64,000 nucleotides of DNA, from NCBI GenBank assembly GCA_039805905.1, contig JBDIVM010000007.1, positions 124,001 through 188,000 of the forward strand, given 5' to 3'. Position numbers and translations under genes: made by a program. Below are positions 1 to 9,209 of the stretch, piece by piece; within the stretch, counting starts at the first letter, position 1; each line of letters starts with the position of its first letter. The DNA comes from Thermohalobaculum sp039805905. Its GTDB lineage: Bacteria; Pseudomonadota; Alphaproteobacteria; Rhodobacterales; Rhodobacteraceae. Below the pieces are notes generated by a model. That model had not been told where the DNA came from, made no database searches, and was given only the letters and a program-made list of their open reading frames with translations.

Positions 1-776
1 GTCGGCAGTGCGGCCCGCCCCGCCAGTACATAGGCAGCGATCAGCGGGGTCAGGAACACCATGCCGAGCCATATCCGGATCGAGGCGGCAATCGCGAGGC
101 CGAGCGCAATGAAGACCAGCATCGAGGCACGCGGCCGAGCGAAGAGCCCGGCGGCGCCGTAGCAGTAGATGCCGATCCCCAGGAGCACGATCGGATCCTT
201 GCCGAGAATCGAGGACCAGAACAGCACGCTCGGCATCAGCCCGAGGGCAAGGAGCAGGACGACGCGATCCTCGCCGAGGCAGATGCGGAACGCGAGGTAG
301 AACATGTAGACGGCAATCAGTCCCAGATAGGAGAACAGCACCTTTATGGCGCTGTAGGATGTGGTCACCTCCGTCAGCAGTCCGACGATCCCGCGCACGA
401 TGTCGGTCCCCTCGCCGAACACCATGATCGCGAGGGGGTCATTCAGCGCCAGCCCGGACAGGTAGTAGAAATGGGCATCGAGGCCGTAATAGGACTCATA
501 GGGCAGCATCAGGCCGAGCGTGACACCGGTCCGCACCACCCAGAGCATCATCAGCACCGTCCGGTGTTGGGGTGGAACCGGCCACAGGTAGAGCGACACG
601 AGCAGCATCAGCGCCGCCACCACCCCGGTAAGATAGTCGGCTGTAAAGTCGAAGATCCGGAATTGCGCCGCCGCCGCCGCGCCGAAGACCGCAAAGGCCA
701 CCAGCATCATGGCCGGCGCAATCAGGAGCGCCCCGATTTCGGTCAGCAGCCTGAGGTTCCGGGCAAGTGGGCTCAA
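1..776 (-). CDS. Integral membrane protein, partial (3' end outside window)
   Basis: Reading the minus strand gives an open, very hydrophobic protein that runs off the left edge. At least five or six membrane segments are visible, including stretches such as IGALLIAPAMMLVAFAVFGA and LIAVYMFYLAFRICLGEDRV, with a short loop SSILGKDPIV between two of them. That loop and topology recall polysaccharide polymerase or EpsG/glycosyltransferase-39-type membrane proteins, but no diagnostic motif is seen and the family is not established. The start is uncertain: TTG at 776 or GTG at 827 are both open, and no ATG with a good ribosome site lies nearby. It is divergent from the photolyase gene. Confidence 0.6.
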   Translation of the reverse strand, partial: MSPLARNLRLLTEIGALLIAPAMMLVAFAVFGAAAAAQFRIFDFTADYLTGVVAALMLLVSLYLWPVPPQHRTVLMMLWVVRTGVTLGLMLPYESYYGLDAHFYYLSGLALNDPLAIMVFGEGTDIVRGIVGLLTEVTTSYSAIKVLFSYLGLIAVYMFYLAFRICLGEDRVVLLLALGLMPSVLFWSSILGKDPIVLLGIGIYCYGAAGLFARPRASMLVFIALGLAIAASIRIWLGMVFLTPLIAAYVLAGRAALP

Positions 777-868
777 CGCTGGACGATCTCCGGGTTCGGG
801 GCGCCTAGTCGGCAGCCCTTTCTGCACAGCCGCCTGCCGGCGCGCAAGCGGCGCCGTGTGCCCGGTAT

Positions 869-898
869 TGATCCGTGCCGGACGGTCGTGCGTAGTGA
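869..898 (+). promoter_or_regulatory. Candidate RpoE (ECF sigma-E)-type promoter for phr
   Basis: TGATCC at 869-874 and TAGTGA at 893-898 are separated by 18 bp. TGATC followed about 18 bp later by TAA-like bases is the pattern described for singlet-oxygen sigma-E promoters in Rhodobacter sphaeroides, where photolyase and CFA synthase genes belong to that regulon. The expected start site would fall at about 904-905, on the chosen ATG itself, so the mRNA might be leaderless. This is a pattern match only; TAGTGA is an imperfect -10. Confidence 0.4.
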
Positions 899-903
899 TC
901 GCG

Positions 904-2343
904 ATGACAGCATCCGCATCTGCCCCCCCGAGCCTGCTCTGGCTTCGCCGCGATCTGCGACTCTCCGACCATCCGGGATGGCAGGCGGCGCGGGCCGGGG
1001 GCGGTCCGGTGATCCCGGTCTTTATCCTCGATCCGCTCGCCGAGGCACAACTTGGTCCTGCGTCGCTGTGGCGGCTTGGCGAGAGCCTGCGCGACCATGC
1101 CGCCGTGCTCGAGGCACATGGCAGCCGTCTGATCCTGCGGCGGGGCGAGGCCCTGACCGTGCTCCGGGCGCTGATCGCCGAGACCGGCGCCCGGCGGGTG
1201 GTGTGGTCGCGGCTCTATGATTCCCGCGCGACGGCGCGCGACGGCGCCATCAAGGCGGCGCTCAAGGCCGAGGGGATCGCCGCCACCAGCGTCAACGCAT
1301 CGCTCCTGTTCGAACCCTGGACCGTCGCGACCGGCGCGGGCGGCTTCTACCGGGTCTTCACGCCGTTCTGGAAGGCGGTGCGCGGACGCGAGGTTCCCGA
1401 ACCGCTGCCAGCCCCCGCCGGCCTTGCCGCGCCTGCGGCCTGGCCTGCCTCCGAGGACCTTGCCGGCTGGTGGCTCGGCGGCGCGATGAATCGCGGCGCG
1501 GCGATCGTGGCAGGGCATGCCGCGACCGGCGAGGAGGCCGCGCGGCGGCGCCTCGCCGCCTTCGCCGCGGGCCCGATCGCCCGCTACGCCGAGGACCGCG
1601 ACCGTCCGGACATTGACGGCACCTCTCGGCTCTCGGCGCACCTTGCCTGCGGCGAACTCTCGCCGCGTCAGGCCTGGCACGCCGGGCGCGCGGCGCTGGA
1701 GCGGGCCGGCGGCGGCGGGCCTGAGACCTTTCTCAAGGAGCTGGTCTGGCGCGAATTCGCCTATCACCTGCTCCACCACACGCCGCGGATCGAGACGGCG
1801 CACTGGCGCGGGGACTGGGACGGCTTCCCCTGGCGGCCCGACAACGAGGATGCCGAGCGATGGCGGCGCGGCATGACGGGTGTGCCGATGGTCGATGCCG
1901 CGATGCGCGAGATGTATGTGACCGGCACCATGCACAACCGCTGCCGGATGATCGCCGCGAGCTATCTTGCGAAGCATCTGCTGACCGACTGGCGGGTCGG
2001 GGCGGAGTGGTTCCGCTACTGCCTGATCGACTGGGATCCGGCCTCCAATGCGCTCGGCTGGCAATGGACCGCAGGATCCGGGCCTGACGCTGCGCCGTTC
2101 TTCCGGATCTTCAATCCGGAGACCCAGGCGGAGAGATTCGATCCGGGCCGACGGTATCGCGACCGGTTCATCGCCGAAGGTCATGCCGCGCCGCACCCCG
2201 ACGCGCTGGCGTTCTTCGAGGCAGCGCCGCGGTCGTGGCGGCTCAGGTCTGACGACCCGTATTCGGCACCGGTGATCGGCCTCGCCGATGGCCGCAGACG
2301 GGCGCTTGACGCATTCGAATGGCACCGCCGCCGGGCGCGATGA
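904..2343 (+). CDS. phr: Deoxyribodipyrimidine photolyase
   Basis: Flavoprotein of 479 residues, normal length for a class I CPD photolyase, that splits UV-induced cyclobutane pyrimidine dimers using light. The N-terminal antenna domain opens with SLLWLRRDLRLSDHPGW, typical of the family. The C-terminal FAD/DNA-binding domain has ELVWREFAYHLLHHTP, an MHNRCRMI segment, and WDPASNALGWQWTAGSG followed by FFRIFNPETQAERFDP. I start at the ATG at 904, because it is the first in-frame ATG directly before the antenna domain; upstream residues look non-coding. CFA synthase follows 71 bp downstream, a pairing known from the Rhodobacter sigma-E regulon. Confidence 0.93.
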   Translation: MTASASAPPSLLWLRRDLRLSDHPGWQAARAGGGPVIPVFILDPLAEAQLGPASLWRLGESLRDHAAVLEAHGSRLILRRGEALTVLRALIAETGARRVVWSRLYDSRATARDGAIKAALKAEGIAATSVNASLLFEPWTVATGAGGFYRVFTPFWKAVRGREVPEPLPAPAGLAAPAAWPASEDLAGWWLGGAMNRGAAIVAGHAATGEEAARRRLAAFAAGPIARYAEDRDRPDIDGTSRLSAHLACGELSPRQAWHAGRAALERAGGGGPETFLKELVWREFAYHLLHHTPRIETAHWRGDWDGFPWRPDNEDAERWRRGMTGVPMVDAAMREMYVTGTMHNRCRMIAASYLAKHLLTDWRVGAEWFRYCLIDWDPASNALGWQWTAGSGPDAAPFFRIFNPETQAERFDPGRRYRDRFIAEGHAAPHPDALAFFEAAPRSWRLRSDDPYSAPVIGLADGRRRALDAFEWHRRRAR

Positions 2344-2414
2344 TCAATTTTGCTTCATTGCAGGCCAAAAGTTTGCATAGAATTGAACCAAAAACGGCAT
2401 TCCGGGGGGAAGCC

Positions 2415-3623
2415 ATGGTACTGGACAGCGTTGCAGGTCAGAAAAATCTGCCGCGGTGGTTCGAGACCTTCTTCTCGATCCTAGGGCGGATCGAAACCGG
2501 CACCATCGAGGTTCGGCTGCCGGACGGACGCGTCTTCGCCGCCTCGGGGTCTGCGCACGGACCAACCGGCCGGATCGACATCGACCGGCCCGAGTTCTTT
2601 GCCCGTCTGGTACGCGAAGGCGAACTCGGATTCTCGGACATGTATCTCGAGGGCTGGTGGACCACGCCCGACCTGCAGCAGCTCATGGATGTGCTGCTGC
2701 TGAACAACGACAATGTCGCCAGCAGCTTTCCCGGTGCCGCGCTGCTCCGTGCCTATGAGCGGCTGCGTCACTGGCTGCGGTCGAACACGCGGCGCGGTTC
2801 ACGGCGGAACATCGCCTACCATTACGATCTGGGAAACGATTTCTACCGCGTCTGGCTCGACGAGACGATGACCTATTCCTCGGCGCTGTTCTCCGGCCAG
2901 GGCGAGACGCTGAGCGAGGCCCAGCGCAACAAGTACGCCTCGGTCTGCGACCGCATGGGGCTGATGCGCGGCGACCATGTGCTCGAGATCGGCTGCGGCT
3001 GGGGCGGATTCGCGGAGTATGTGATTCGCGAACGGGGTGCCCGCGTGACCGGCCTGACGCTGAGCCGGCAGCAGCGCGACTACGCACGGAAGCGCCTGTT
3101 CGATGCCGGGCTGGCGGAGCGGGCCGACATCGTGATTCGCGACTACCGTGACGAGCGAGGACAATACGATGGCATCGCCTCGATCGAGATGTTCGAGGCG
3201 GTCGGCGAAAGGTACTGGCCGGCCTATTTCCGGGCGGTGCGCGATTGCCTGAAGCCGGGGCGCCAGGCGTCCCTGCAGATCATCACCGTGGCGGACCGCC
3301 TGTTCGAGAACTACCGCAGGAATACGGATTTCATACAGAAGTACATATTTCCCGGCGGCATGCTGCCCTCGCCCTCGGCGCTCCGGCGCGAGATTGCGCG
3401 CGCGGGGCTCGGATTCGTCGGCTCGGTCGAGTTCGGAGAGAGCTATTCCCGCACCCTGCGCGAATGGCACGCTGTGTTCACGGCGCGCTGGAACGAGATT
3501 GCCGAGCTCGGATTTGATACGCGTTTCAAGCGGATGTGGGAGTTTTATCTCACGTCCTGCGCGGCCTGCTTTCATGCCGGAACGACAGATGTGACGCAAA
3601 TCTCCTTGCGCCGAACAGGCTAA
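2415..3623 (+). CDS. cfa: Cyclopropane-fatty-acyl-phospholipid synthase
   Basis: Methyltransferase of 402 residues that transfers a methylene group from S-adenosylmethionine to cis-unsaturated acyl chains of membrane phospholipids. The SAM-binding motif is VLEIGCGWGGFAEY (about residue 193), followed by GLTLSRQQ. The preceding HYDLGNDFYRVWLDETMTYS and the C-terminal region with LTSCAACFHAG match the CFA family. The ATG at 2415 has a GGGGGA ribosome site 5 bp upstream; ATGs further upstream lie in AT-rich intergenic DNA. With the neighbouring photolyase it fits a membrane-and-DNA photo-oxidative stress pair. Confidence 0.93.
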   Translation: MVLDSVAGQKNLPRWFETFFSILGRIETGTIEVRLPDGRVFAASGSAHGPTGRIDIDRPEFFARLVREGELGFSDMYLEGWWTTPDLQQLMDVLLLNNDNVASSFPGAALLRAYERLRHWLRSNTRRGSRRNIAYHYDLGNDFYRVWLDETMTYSSALFSGQGETLSEAQRNKYASVCDRMGLMRGDHVLEIGCGWGGFAEYVIRERGARVTGLTLSRQQRDYARKRLFDAGLAERADIVIRDYRDERGQYDGIASIEMFEAVGERYWPAYFRAVRDCLKPGRQASLQIITVADRLFENYRRNTDFIQKYIFPGGMLPSPSALRREIARAGLGFVGSVEFGESYSRTLREWHAVFTARWNEIAELGFDTRFKRMWEFYLTSCAACFHAGTTDVTQISLRRTG

Positions 3624-3714
3624 TTAAGGCAATATGTTGTGGGGAAGAGTTAAGTTTTGTTCTCAGACCTTTTCGGGCCGGTGCTTCCGCACCCGCCGGG
3701 GAAAGGGAGGCGAG

Positions 3715-4194
3715 ATGCTGATCTACAGGCTGATGTGCGCGGCGATGGTCGCGTGGGCGATGAACTGGGTGCTTGCGCGGCCGGAGGCCCTCGACCTGCT
3801 CGAGAAGGCACCGGAACTCGTCGCGATCGGCCCGATCGCGGGGGCTCTGGTCGGGTTCCTGAACCTCGCCAAGCGCCAGGGCTGGGGCCTTGTCGTCTCG
3901 GTCGCCAACGGGCTGTGGACGACGGTGCTCGCATTCATCACTGCCTTTGTGATGTATCTGGCCTATGTCATGGCGGGCCATGTGCTCCACAACATCATTG
4001 CCAATTTTGAGGCATTCCTGCGCGTGCTCGGCCAGGAATCCGGGCCGGTGATTGCGCTTGCCGCCGATCTGCGGCTGTTCGGCTGGCTCTGCGCGGCAGG
4101 CGCCGTGACCGGGGTGGCGAGCGAGGTGCTCCACTGGGTCGTCATGCGGCTGCGCAAGGCACGGGGCAGCGACGAGATCGAGGAGTTGGCCTGA
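3715..4194 (+). CDS. trgA: TrgA-family inner-membrane protein (tellurite resistance)
   Basis: Protein of 159 residues with four to five membrane segments and a charged C-terminal tail (RLRKARGSDEIEELA). It resembles TrgA in the pattern GPIAGALVGF, an NGL motif, a central long helix with MYLAYVMAG, and a C-terminal GAVTGVASEV helix. The assignment is supported mainly by context: the next genes encode the TrgB-type NUDIX protein and cysteine synthase, reproducing the trgA-trgB-cysK tellurite resistance region described in Rhodobacter sphaeroides. The ATG at 3715 is preceded by AGGGAGG. The biochemical role of TrgA is unknown; membrane location is predicted. Confidence 0.7.
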   Translation: MLIYRLMCAAMVAWAMNWVLARPEALDLLEKAPELVAIGPIAGALVGFLNLAKRQGWGLVVSVANGLWTTVLAFITAFVMYLAYVMAGHVLHNIIANFEAFLRVLGQESGPVIALAADLRLFGWLCAAGAVTGVASEVLHWVVMRLRKARGSDEIEELA

Positions 4195-4357
4195 TCGGCC
4201 GGTGACGGCAGGTCCGGCCCCGATACCCTGATCCCCTGACGACGGATGCAGGCCGCTCGCGGGAACACGCGAGCGGCTGTGTCGCGGGTGGTTGTGTCCT
4301 GCGTCGAAGAATGCAACACAGCGGCTCCCAGGGGTCTGTCCGCGCAGGGTGTTCCGC

Positions 4358-5491
4358 GTGAACTCGATCTTCTTCTATGGCAGCCTGCGCGCTCCGTCCC
4401 TCCTCGAGGTCGTCCTTGGCCGGCCCGTCGACCCGGCGCATCTCGAGCCGGCGCGGGCGATCGGCTTTGCGACGCTCCGGCTCGCCACCGAGGCCTATCC
4501 CATGCTGCTGCCCGCCGAGAAACGCGAGGCCGAGGGCGTGATCTTTCACGGCCCCACGGCAGCGGATGTCGCGCGGCTGCGGTTCTTCGAGGAGGCCGAG
4601 TACGCGCTGAGCCCGATCACGGTCGTCACCGGGCGCGGTCCGGTCGAGACCAGCTATTTCCGCGGAACGGAGAAGCCGGTTGCCTCGATGATCGAGTGGG
4701 ACTACGGCGCCTGGTGCGCGGACCATCTGCCGGCCGCGGTCGAGGCGTCACGCGAGTACATGGATCATTTCGGCCGCACCGCCGTCGAGAAGATCGATAC
4801 CGTCTGGCCCGGCATCAAGATCCGCGCGCAGCAGCGGGCGCGGGCGCTCGCGGAGCGGCCGTTGCCTGGCCCGCTCCGTTCGGCGCGGGGGCCGGGAGAT
4901 GTCGAGATCACGTCGATGTCGCGCGCCTACACGAGTTTCATCGCCGTGCAGGAGATCGACTTTCGCCATCGCCGTTTCGACGGCGGATGGTCCGGCACGG
5001 CGCATCGTGCGGTCGTCGCCTGGGGCGACGTCGTCACTGTCCTGCCCTATGATCCGAAGGCGGATACCCTCCTGGTGATCGAGCAGGTCCGCGCCGGTCC
5101 GCTGGCCCGCGGCGATTCCAATCCGTGGTGCATCGAGGTGGTCGCCGGTCTCATCGACAGTGCCGAGAGCCACGAGGAGACCGCGCGCCGCGAGGCTGCG
5201 GAGGAGGCGGGGCTGGCGCTTGGGCGCCTCGCGCGGATCGGCGAGTTCTACACCACACCGGGCTTTGCCGCGGAGCGGATCACCGCCTTCGTCGGCGAGG
5301 CCGATCTCGGCCGGGCCGGCGGCGTGCACGGGCTCGAGAGCGAGGGCGAGGACATCCGCTCGGTCATCCTGCCCTTCGGCGAGATGATGCAGGCGGTCGC
5401 CGCCAATGGCGTCAACACGGGCCCCGCCCTGGTCTCGCTCCTGTGGCTTGCCGCAAACCGTGACCGGCTCCGGGAATCCTGGTGCGATTGA
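4358..5491 (+). CDS. trgB: TrgB-type fusion: gamma-glutamylcyclotransferase-like domain + NUDIX hydrolase
   Basis: Two-domain protein of 377 residues. Residues 1-150 form a gamma-glutamylcyclotransferase-like (AIG2/GGCT) fold, with the substrate-loop FYGSLRAPSLL near the start. Residues about 190-375 form a NUDIX domain whose box fits Gx5Ex7REUxEExGU (GLIDS...REAAEEAG) and is followed by FYTTPGFAAE, typical of ADP-ribose pyrophosphatases. The start is GTG 4358. Upstream is trgA and downstream cysK. TrgB contributes to tellurite resistance in Rhodobacter; the actual substrate is unproved, and hydrolysis of ADP-ribose plus glutathione-linked chemistry is inference from the domains. Confidence 0.85.
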   Translation: MNSIFFYGSLRAPSLLEVVLGRPVDPAHLEPARAIGFATLRLATEAYPMLLPAEKREAEGVIFHGPTAADVARLRFFEEAEYALSPITVVTGRGPVETSYFRGTEKPVASMIEWDYGAWCADHLPAAVEASREYMDHFGRTAVEKIDTVWPGIKIRAQQRARALAERPLPGPLRSARGPGDVEITSMSRAYTSFIAVQEIDFRHRRFDGGWSGTAHRAVVAWGDVVTVLPYDPKADTLLVIEQVRAGPLARGDSNPWCIEVVAGLIDSAESHEETARREAAEEAGLALGRLARIGEFYTTPGFAAERITAFVGEADLGRAGGVHGLESEGEDIRSVILPFGEMMQAVAANGVNTGPALVSLLWLAANRDRLRESWCD

Positions 5492-5575
5492 TTGGCCGCA
5501 ACAGCAGGGGTTGAGGGCGAACGGGTACAGGACTAGGTGTAGTTTCCAACGATCCGCAGCAGAGGACCGTGCAAC

Positions 5576-6619
5576 ATGCGCGTGTACAAGGATTTGCCCG
5601 ACGCCGTCGGCAAGACCCCCATGATCCGCCTCCGCAGGGCGTCCGAGATCACCGGCTGCGAGATCTACGGCAAGGCCGAGTTCCTGAACCCTGGCCAGTC
5701 GGTGAAGGACCGGGCGGCGCTCTGGATCATCCGCGACGCGGTGGCGAAGGGCCAGCTCCGCCCCGGCGGCACCATCGTCGAGGGCACCGCGGGCAATACC
5801 GGCATCGGGCTGGCGCTGGTCGGCGCGGCGATGGGCTTCCGGACCGTGATCGTGATCCCCGAGACCCAGAGCCAGGAAAAGAAGGACATGCTGCGCCTCG
5901 CCGGCGCCACCCTGGTCGAGGTTCCGGCGGTGCCGTACAAGAACCCGAACAACTACGTGAAGTATTCGGGCCGGTTGGCCGAGAGGCTGGCCGCGACCGA
6001 GCCGAACGGCGCAATCTGGGCGAACCAGTTCGACAACGTCGCCAATCGTCAGGCCCATATCGACTCGACCGGCCCCGAGATCTGGGAACAGACCGGCGGC
6101 AAGGTCGACGGTTTCATCTGCGCGGTCGGCTCGGGTGGCACGCTGGCCGGCGTCGAGATCGCGCTGCGTGCGCGCAAGAAGGACGTGAAAATCGGCCTCG
6201 CCGACCCGATGGGCGCGGCGCTCTACCACTGGTATGCCCATGGCGAGCTGAAGGCCGAGGGCTCGTCGATCTCCGAGGGCATCGGCCAGGGCCGGATCAC
6301 GGCGAACCTGACCGATCTGAAAGTCGACTTCCCCTACCAGATCCCCGACGACGAGGCGCTTCCGGTCGTGTTCGACCTCTTGCAGAAGGAGGGGCTCTGC
6401 ATGGGGCTCTCGACCGGGATCAATGTCGCCGGCGCGATCCGGCTCGCGCGCGACCTCGGGCCGGGGCACACCATCGTCACCGTGCTCTGCGACTATGGCA
6501 GCCGCTACCAGTCGAAGGTCTTCAACCCCGCCTTCCTGCGCGAGAAGGGGCTTCCGGTGCCGCCGTGGCTCGACAGCGGAACGACCCGGCCGGTCCCGCA
6601 GGTCTTCGAGCCCGCCTGA
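5576..6619 (+). CDS. cysK: Cysteine synthase A (O-acetylserine sulfhydrylase)
   Basis: PLP enzyme of 347 residues making L-cysteine from O-acetylserine and sulfide in the cytoplasm. The PLP lysine is K44 in GQSVKDRAA. The substrate loop is TAGNTG (71-76), and the phosphate-binding glycine loop is GSGGTLAG. Length and motifs match CysK, although it has an extended C-terminal tail (about 20 residues past the last core strand), as in alphaproteobacterial homologs. It lies 84 bp downstream of trgB; cysK raises tellurite tolerance in Rhodobacter, so the three genes probably act together in thiol/tellurite homeostasis. Confidence 0.92.
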   Translation: MRVYKDLPDAVGKTPMIRLRRASEITGCEIYGKAEFLNPGQSVKDRAALWIIRDAVAKGQLRPGGTIVEGTAGNTGIGLALVGAAMGFRTVIVIPETQSQEKKDMLRLAGATLVEVPAVPYKNPNNYVKYSGRLAERLAATEPNGAIWANQFDNVANRQAHIDSTGPEIWEQTGGKVDGFICAVGSGGTLAGVEIALRARKKDVKIGLADPMGAALYHWYAHGELKAEGSSISEGIGQGRITANLTDLKVDFPYQIPDDEALPVVFDLLQKEGLCMGLSTGINVAGAIRLARDLGPGHTIVTVLCDYGSRYQSKVFNPAFLREKGLPVPPWLDSGTTRPVPQVFEPA

Positions 6620-6678
6620 AGCGGCGCCGCGGGCGGGTTTTGCTGGCGGCTGCGCCGGGGCTGCGCTAGGAAGCGGGC

Positions 6679-9183
6679 ATGCGGCTTCCGATCTTCCACG
6701 TCCTTCTGGCCTTGCTGCTTGCGTGCCACTCCGGCCACTCCGCCCCGGCTCACGCACAGGCGAGGGCGGGCGGCGGCGCGCCGGTGCTCGCCCTTCCCGG
6801 CCAGCCGAACGCTCCGTCGATCGAGGAGTCGACGGCGCTGAAGATTGCCCGCTGGGACGCCGAGGCCGAGCTGATCGAGAAGGTGCTGGCCGACGGTGAC
6901 ATCGATTCCGAGACCCTGGAGGGACTGCGGGCGACGCTGGATGCGCAGCTCAACGCAATCACGGGGCTCCTCGCGGCGGCCCGGAGTGAACTCGCTCCGC
7001 TGGAACGGCAGCGCGGCGCGCTTGGTGCGCGATCCGACGATGTATCAGAAGAACCCGCATTGATCGAGGCCGAGCGGACGCGTCTGGGGCAACGGATTGC
7101 GGAGATCGGAGCGCGTGTGCGGCTTCTCGCCCAGGCGGATGCACGCGCCGTCGCGCTGCTGGAGCGGCTGTCCGCCCTGCGTCGGCAGATGTTCACCCGG
7201 GAGCTGCTCACCCGCGGTCCAAGCCTGTTCGACCCCGGCGTCATCACCGGCGCCGTCGTTTCGTTCCGGCACGTGCTGTCGGAGATTCACACCGAGACGT
7301 CCGAACGGGTGGCACGACGCAGCTTCGGCCTGCCCTACCTCGGACGGGCGGTGCTCAATCTTCTCCTCATCGGCGTGGCGCTCTACTTCGTCTTGCGCGT
7401 GCGGCGCACGGCGCTGCGCTGGCTGGAAGGCGCGCCGCAAGTTGCGATTGGGCAGAGCCGGCGCGTTCTCACCGGTATCGCCATGACGCTGGTCCGGCTG
7501 CTGGTGCCGGTGATAGCCCTCAGCCTGGCGCTCCTCGCAATCTGGAACAGCGAACTGTTCGGCCCGGTGGGTCAGTCCCGAATCCTCGGCCTTGCCGCGA
7601 CGTTCATCGTCGTGACCGGAGCCTACGCCCTCGGCGGCGCCTACTATTCGCCGCATGCACCACAGTTCCGCCTGTCCTCGCTCGGCGAGAAGGAGGCCGC
7701 CGCCGCGCATCGCTGGCTGATGGGCCTGGCCGCCGTGGTCGGCCTCGACAGGATGCTGGTGGTCCAGGACATGTCGTCAGGCCATTCCATCGAGGCGCTC
7801 CAGCTCATCAATACCTGCCTGCTGGCGGCCGGCGGTGCGATTGTCTGGGGTTATGCGCGCTATATTTCCGATGGCCCGGAAACCGGCAACACATCGCCGC
7901 CGGAACGGCTGTCGGAGGAGCGCGAGGTTGACCAGCGCAGCGAGTTCGCGATTGCGCCGCTCATGCGATCCTGGGCGCGCGTGCTGGCGTATGTGATCGC
8001 CATCGTGGCGCCCGTTCTGGCCGTGCTCGGATACTTCGCCGCCTCCCGTTACATCTTCTACCCGGTGGTCTTGAGCGGTGCCGTGATCGGGCTGTGTGTA
8101 CTGCTGTACTATGCCGTCCACGATGTGGTGCAAGGGTTCGATGCACCCTCGGCCGCTGAAGCCGGAGAGGCGCCGAGCAGGCTCCGCCTGGCCCCGGTCA
8201 TTGCCGGTTTCCTGCTGATATGCGCCGCGATTCCGGTTCTGGCCATGATCTGGGGCGCCGAGGTCGCCGATATCGGCACCGCCTGGCGCACCTTCTCGCG
8301 GGGCATTCCGATCGGCGAGACCACCATCGCGCCGCTGAGCTTCTTCACCTTCCTCGTGGTGTTCCTGGCAGGCTACCTGGCGACCCGGCTGGTGCAGCGC
8401 ATCCTCACGGGTTCGGTCCTGCCGCTGACGGGGCTCGATTCCGGCGGGCGGGCGGCGATCTCGGCCGGGGTGTTCTATCTGGGCGTCGTGCTGTCGGGGC
8501 TGATCGCGATCTCGACCGCCGGGCTCGACCTCTCGAACATTGCCATCGTCGCCGGCGCCCTCTCGGTCGGCATCGGCTTCGGCCTGCAGAACATCGTCAA
8601 CAACTTCATTTCCGGCATCATCCTGCTCATCGAGCGACCGATCAAGGCAGGCGACTGGGTCGAGCTTGGCTCGGGTTCGGGTTATGTCCGGCAGATCAAC
8701 GTCCGCTCCACGGAAATCGAGACATTTGACCGTGCTGCGCTGATCGTGCCGAACTCCGAGCTGATCTCGGGGCCGGTCACCAACTGGACCCACAACAGCC
8801 TGAATGGCCGGTTGATCGTCCCGATCGGGGTGGCCTACGGCACGGATCCCCGCATGGTCGCGACGATGCTGACGGAGATCGCCAGGGCCCATCCGATGCT
8901 GCTGCGTCATCCCGCGCCCTTCGTGCTGTTCCGCCGCTTCGGCGCCGACGCGCTCGAGTTCGAGATACGCGGGCTGCTGCGGGACGTGAACTGGATTCTG
9001 AACGTGACCTCGGACATCAACTTCGAGATTGCGCGCCGCTTCGCCGAGGCGGGGATCGAGATCCCCTTCGCCCAGCGCGACCTCCATCTCAGGAATGCGG
9101 GCGAGCTTGGCCGCTCGATCGGCGAGGCCGTGCGCGGCGAGAGCGGCAGGTCGCCCGACCCGGACCGCACCGAAGAGAGCTGA
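6679..9183 (+). CDS. DUF3772 / MscS-type mechanosensitive channel
   Basis: Large protein of 834 residues. It begins with a secretion signal (residues 1-26, LLALLLACHSGHSAPAHA) and a periplasmic coiled region (about 45-190, DUF3772-like). About ten membrane helices follow, then an MscS channel domain (about 600-800) with SVGIGFGLQNIVNNFISG, LLIERPIKAGDWVE and the beta-domain YGTDP. The architecture is that of large MscS-like channels (MscK/DUF3772 class), which release solutes on hypo-osmotic shock. It follows cysK by 59 bp and precedes alaX by 26 bp, so it may be co-transcribed with them. Confidence 0.85.
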   Translation: MRLPIFHVLLALLLACHSGHSAPAHAQARAGGGAPVLALPGQPNAPSIEESTALKIARWDAEAELIEKVLADGDIDSETLEGLRATLDAQLNAITGLLAAARSELAPLERQRGALGARSDDVSEEPALIEAERTRLGQRIAEIGARVRLLAQADARAVALLERLSALRRQMFTRELLTRGPSLFDPGVITGAVVSFRHVLSEIHTETSERVARRSFGLPYLGRAVLNLLLIGVALYFVLRVRRTALRWLEGAPQVAIGQSRRVLTGIAMTLVRLLVPVIALSLALLAIWNSELFGPVGQSRILGLAATFIVVTGAYALGGAYYSPHAPQFRLSSLGEKEAAAAHRWLMGLAAVVGLDRMLVVQDMSSGHSIEALQLINTCLLAAGGAIVWGYARYISDGPETGNTSPPERLSEEREVDQRSEFAIAPLMRSWARVLAYVIAIVAPVLAVLGYFAASRYIFYPVVLSGAVIGLCVLLYYAVHDVVQGFDAPSAAEAGEAPSRLRLAPVIAGFLLICAAIPVLAMIWGAEVADIGTAWRTFSRGIPIGETTIAPLSFFTFLVVFLAGYLATRLVQRILTGSVLPLTGLDSGGRAAISAGVFYLGVVLSGLIAISTAGLDLSNIAIVAGALSVGIGFGLQNIVNNFISGIILLIERPIKAGDWVELGSGSGYVRQINVRSTEIETFDRAALIVPNSELISGPVTNWTHNSLNGRLIVPIGVAYGTDPRMVATMLTEIARAHPMLLRHPAPFVLFRRFGADALEFEIRGLLRDVNWILNVTSDINFEIARRFAEAGIEIPFAQRDLHLRNAGELGRSIGEAVRGESGRSPDPDRTEES

Positions 9184-9209
9184 AGGCGGCCGGAAGCCGG
9201 GAGGACAAG

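Noticed and set aside
805..2325. Long open frame antisense to photolyase (and similar ones at 4748-6757, 19273-22197, 21941-25291)
   Set aside because: High GC makes long frames on the opposite strand common; their translations are Arg/Ala/Pro/Gly/His-rich and show no domain, while the sense strand carries well-recognised genes.
2341..2383. Second sigma-E promoter (TGATCA at the photolyase stop) for cfa
   Set aside because: The nearest -10-like sequence (TAGAAT) is 31 bp away, far outside the allowed spacing.
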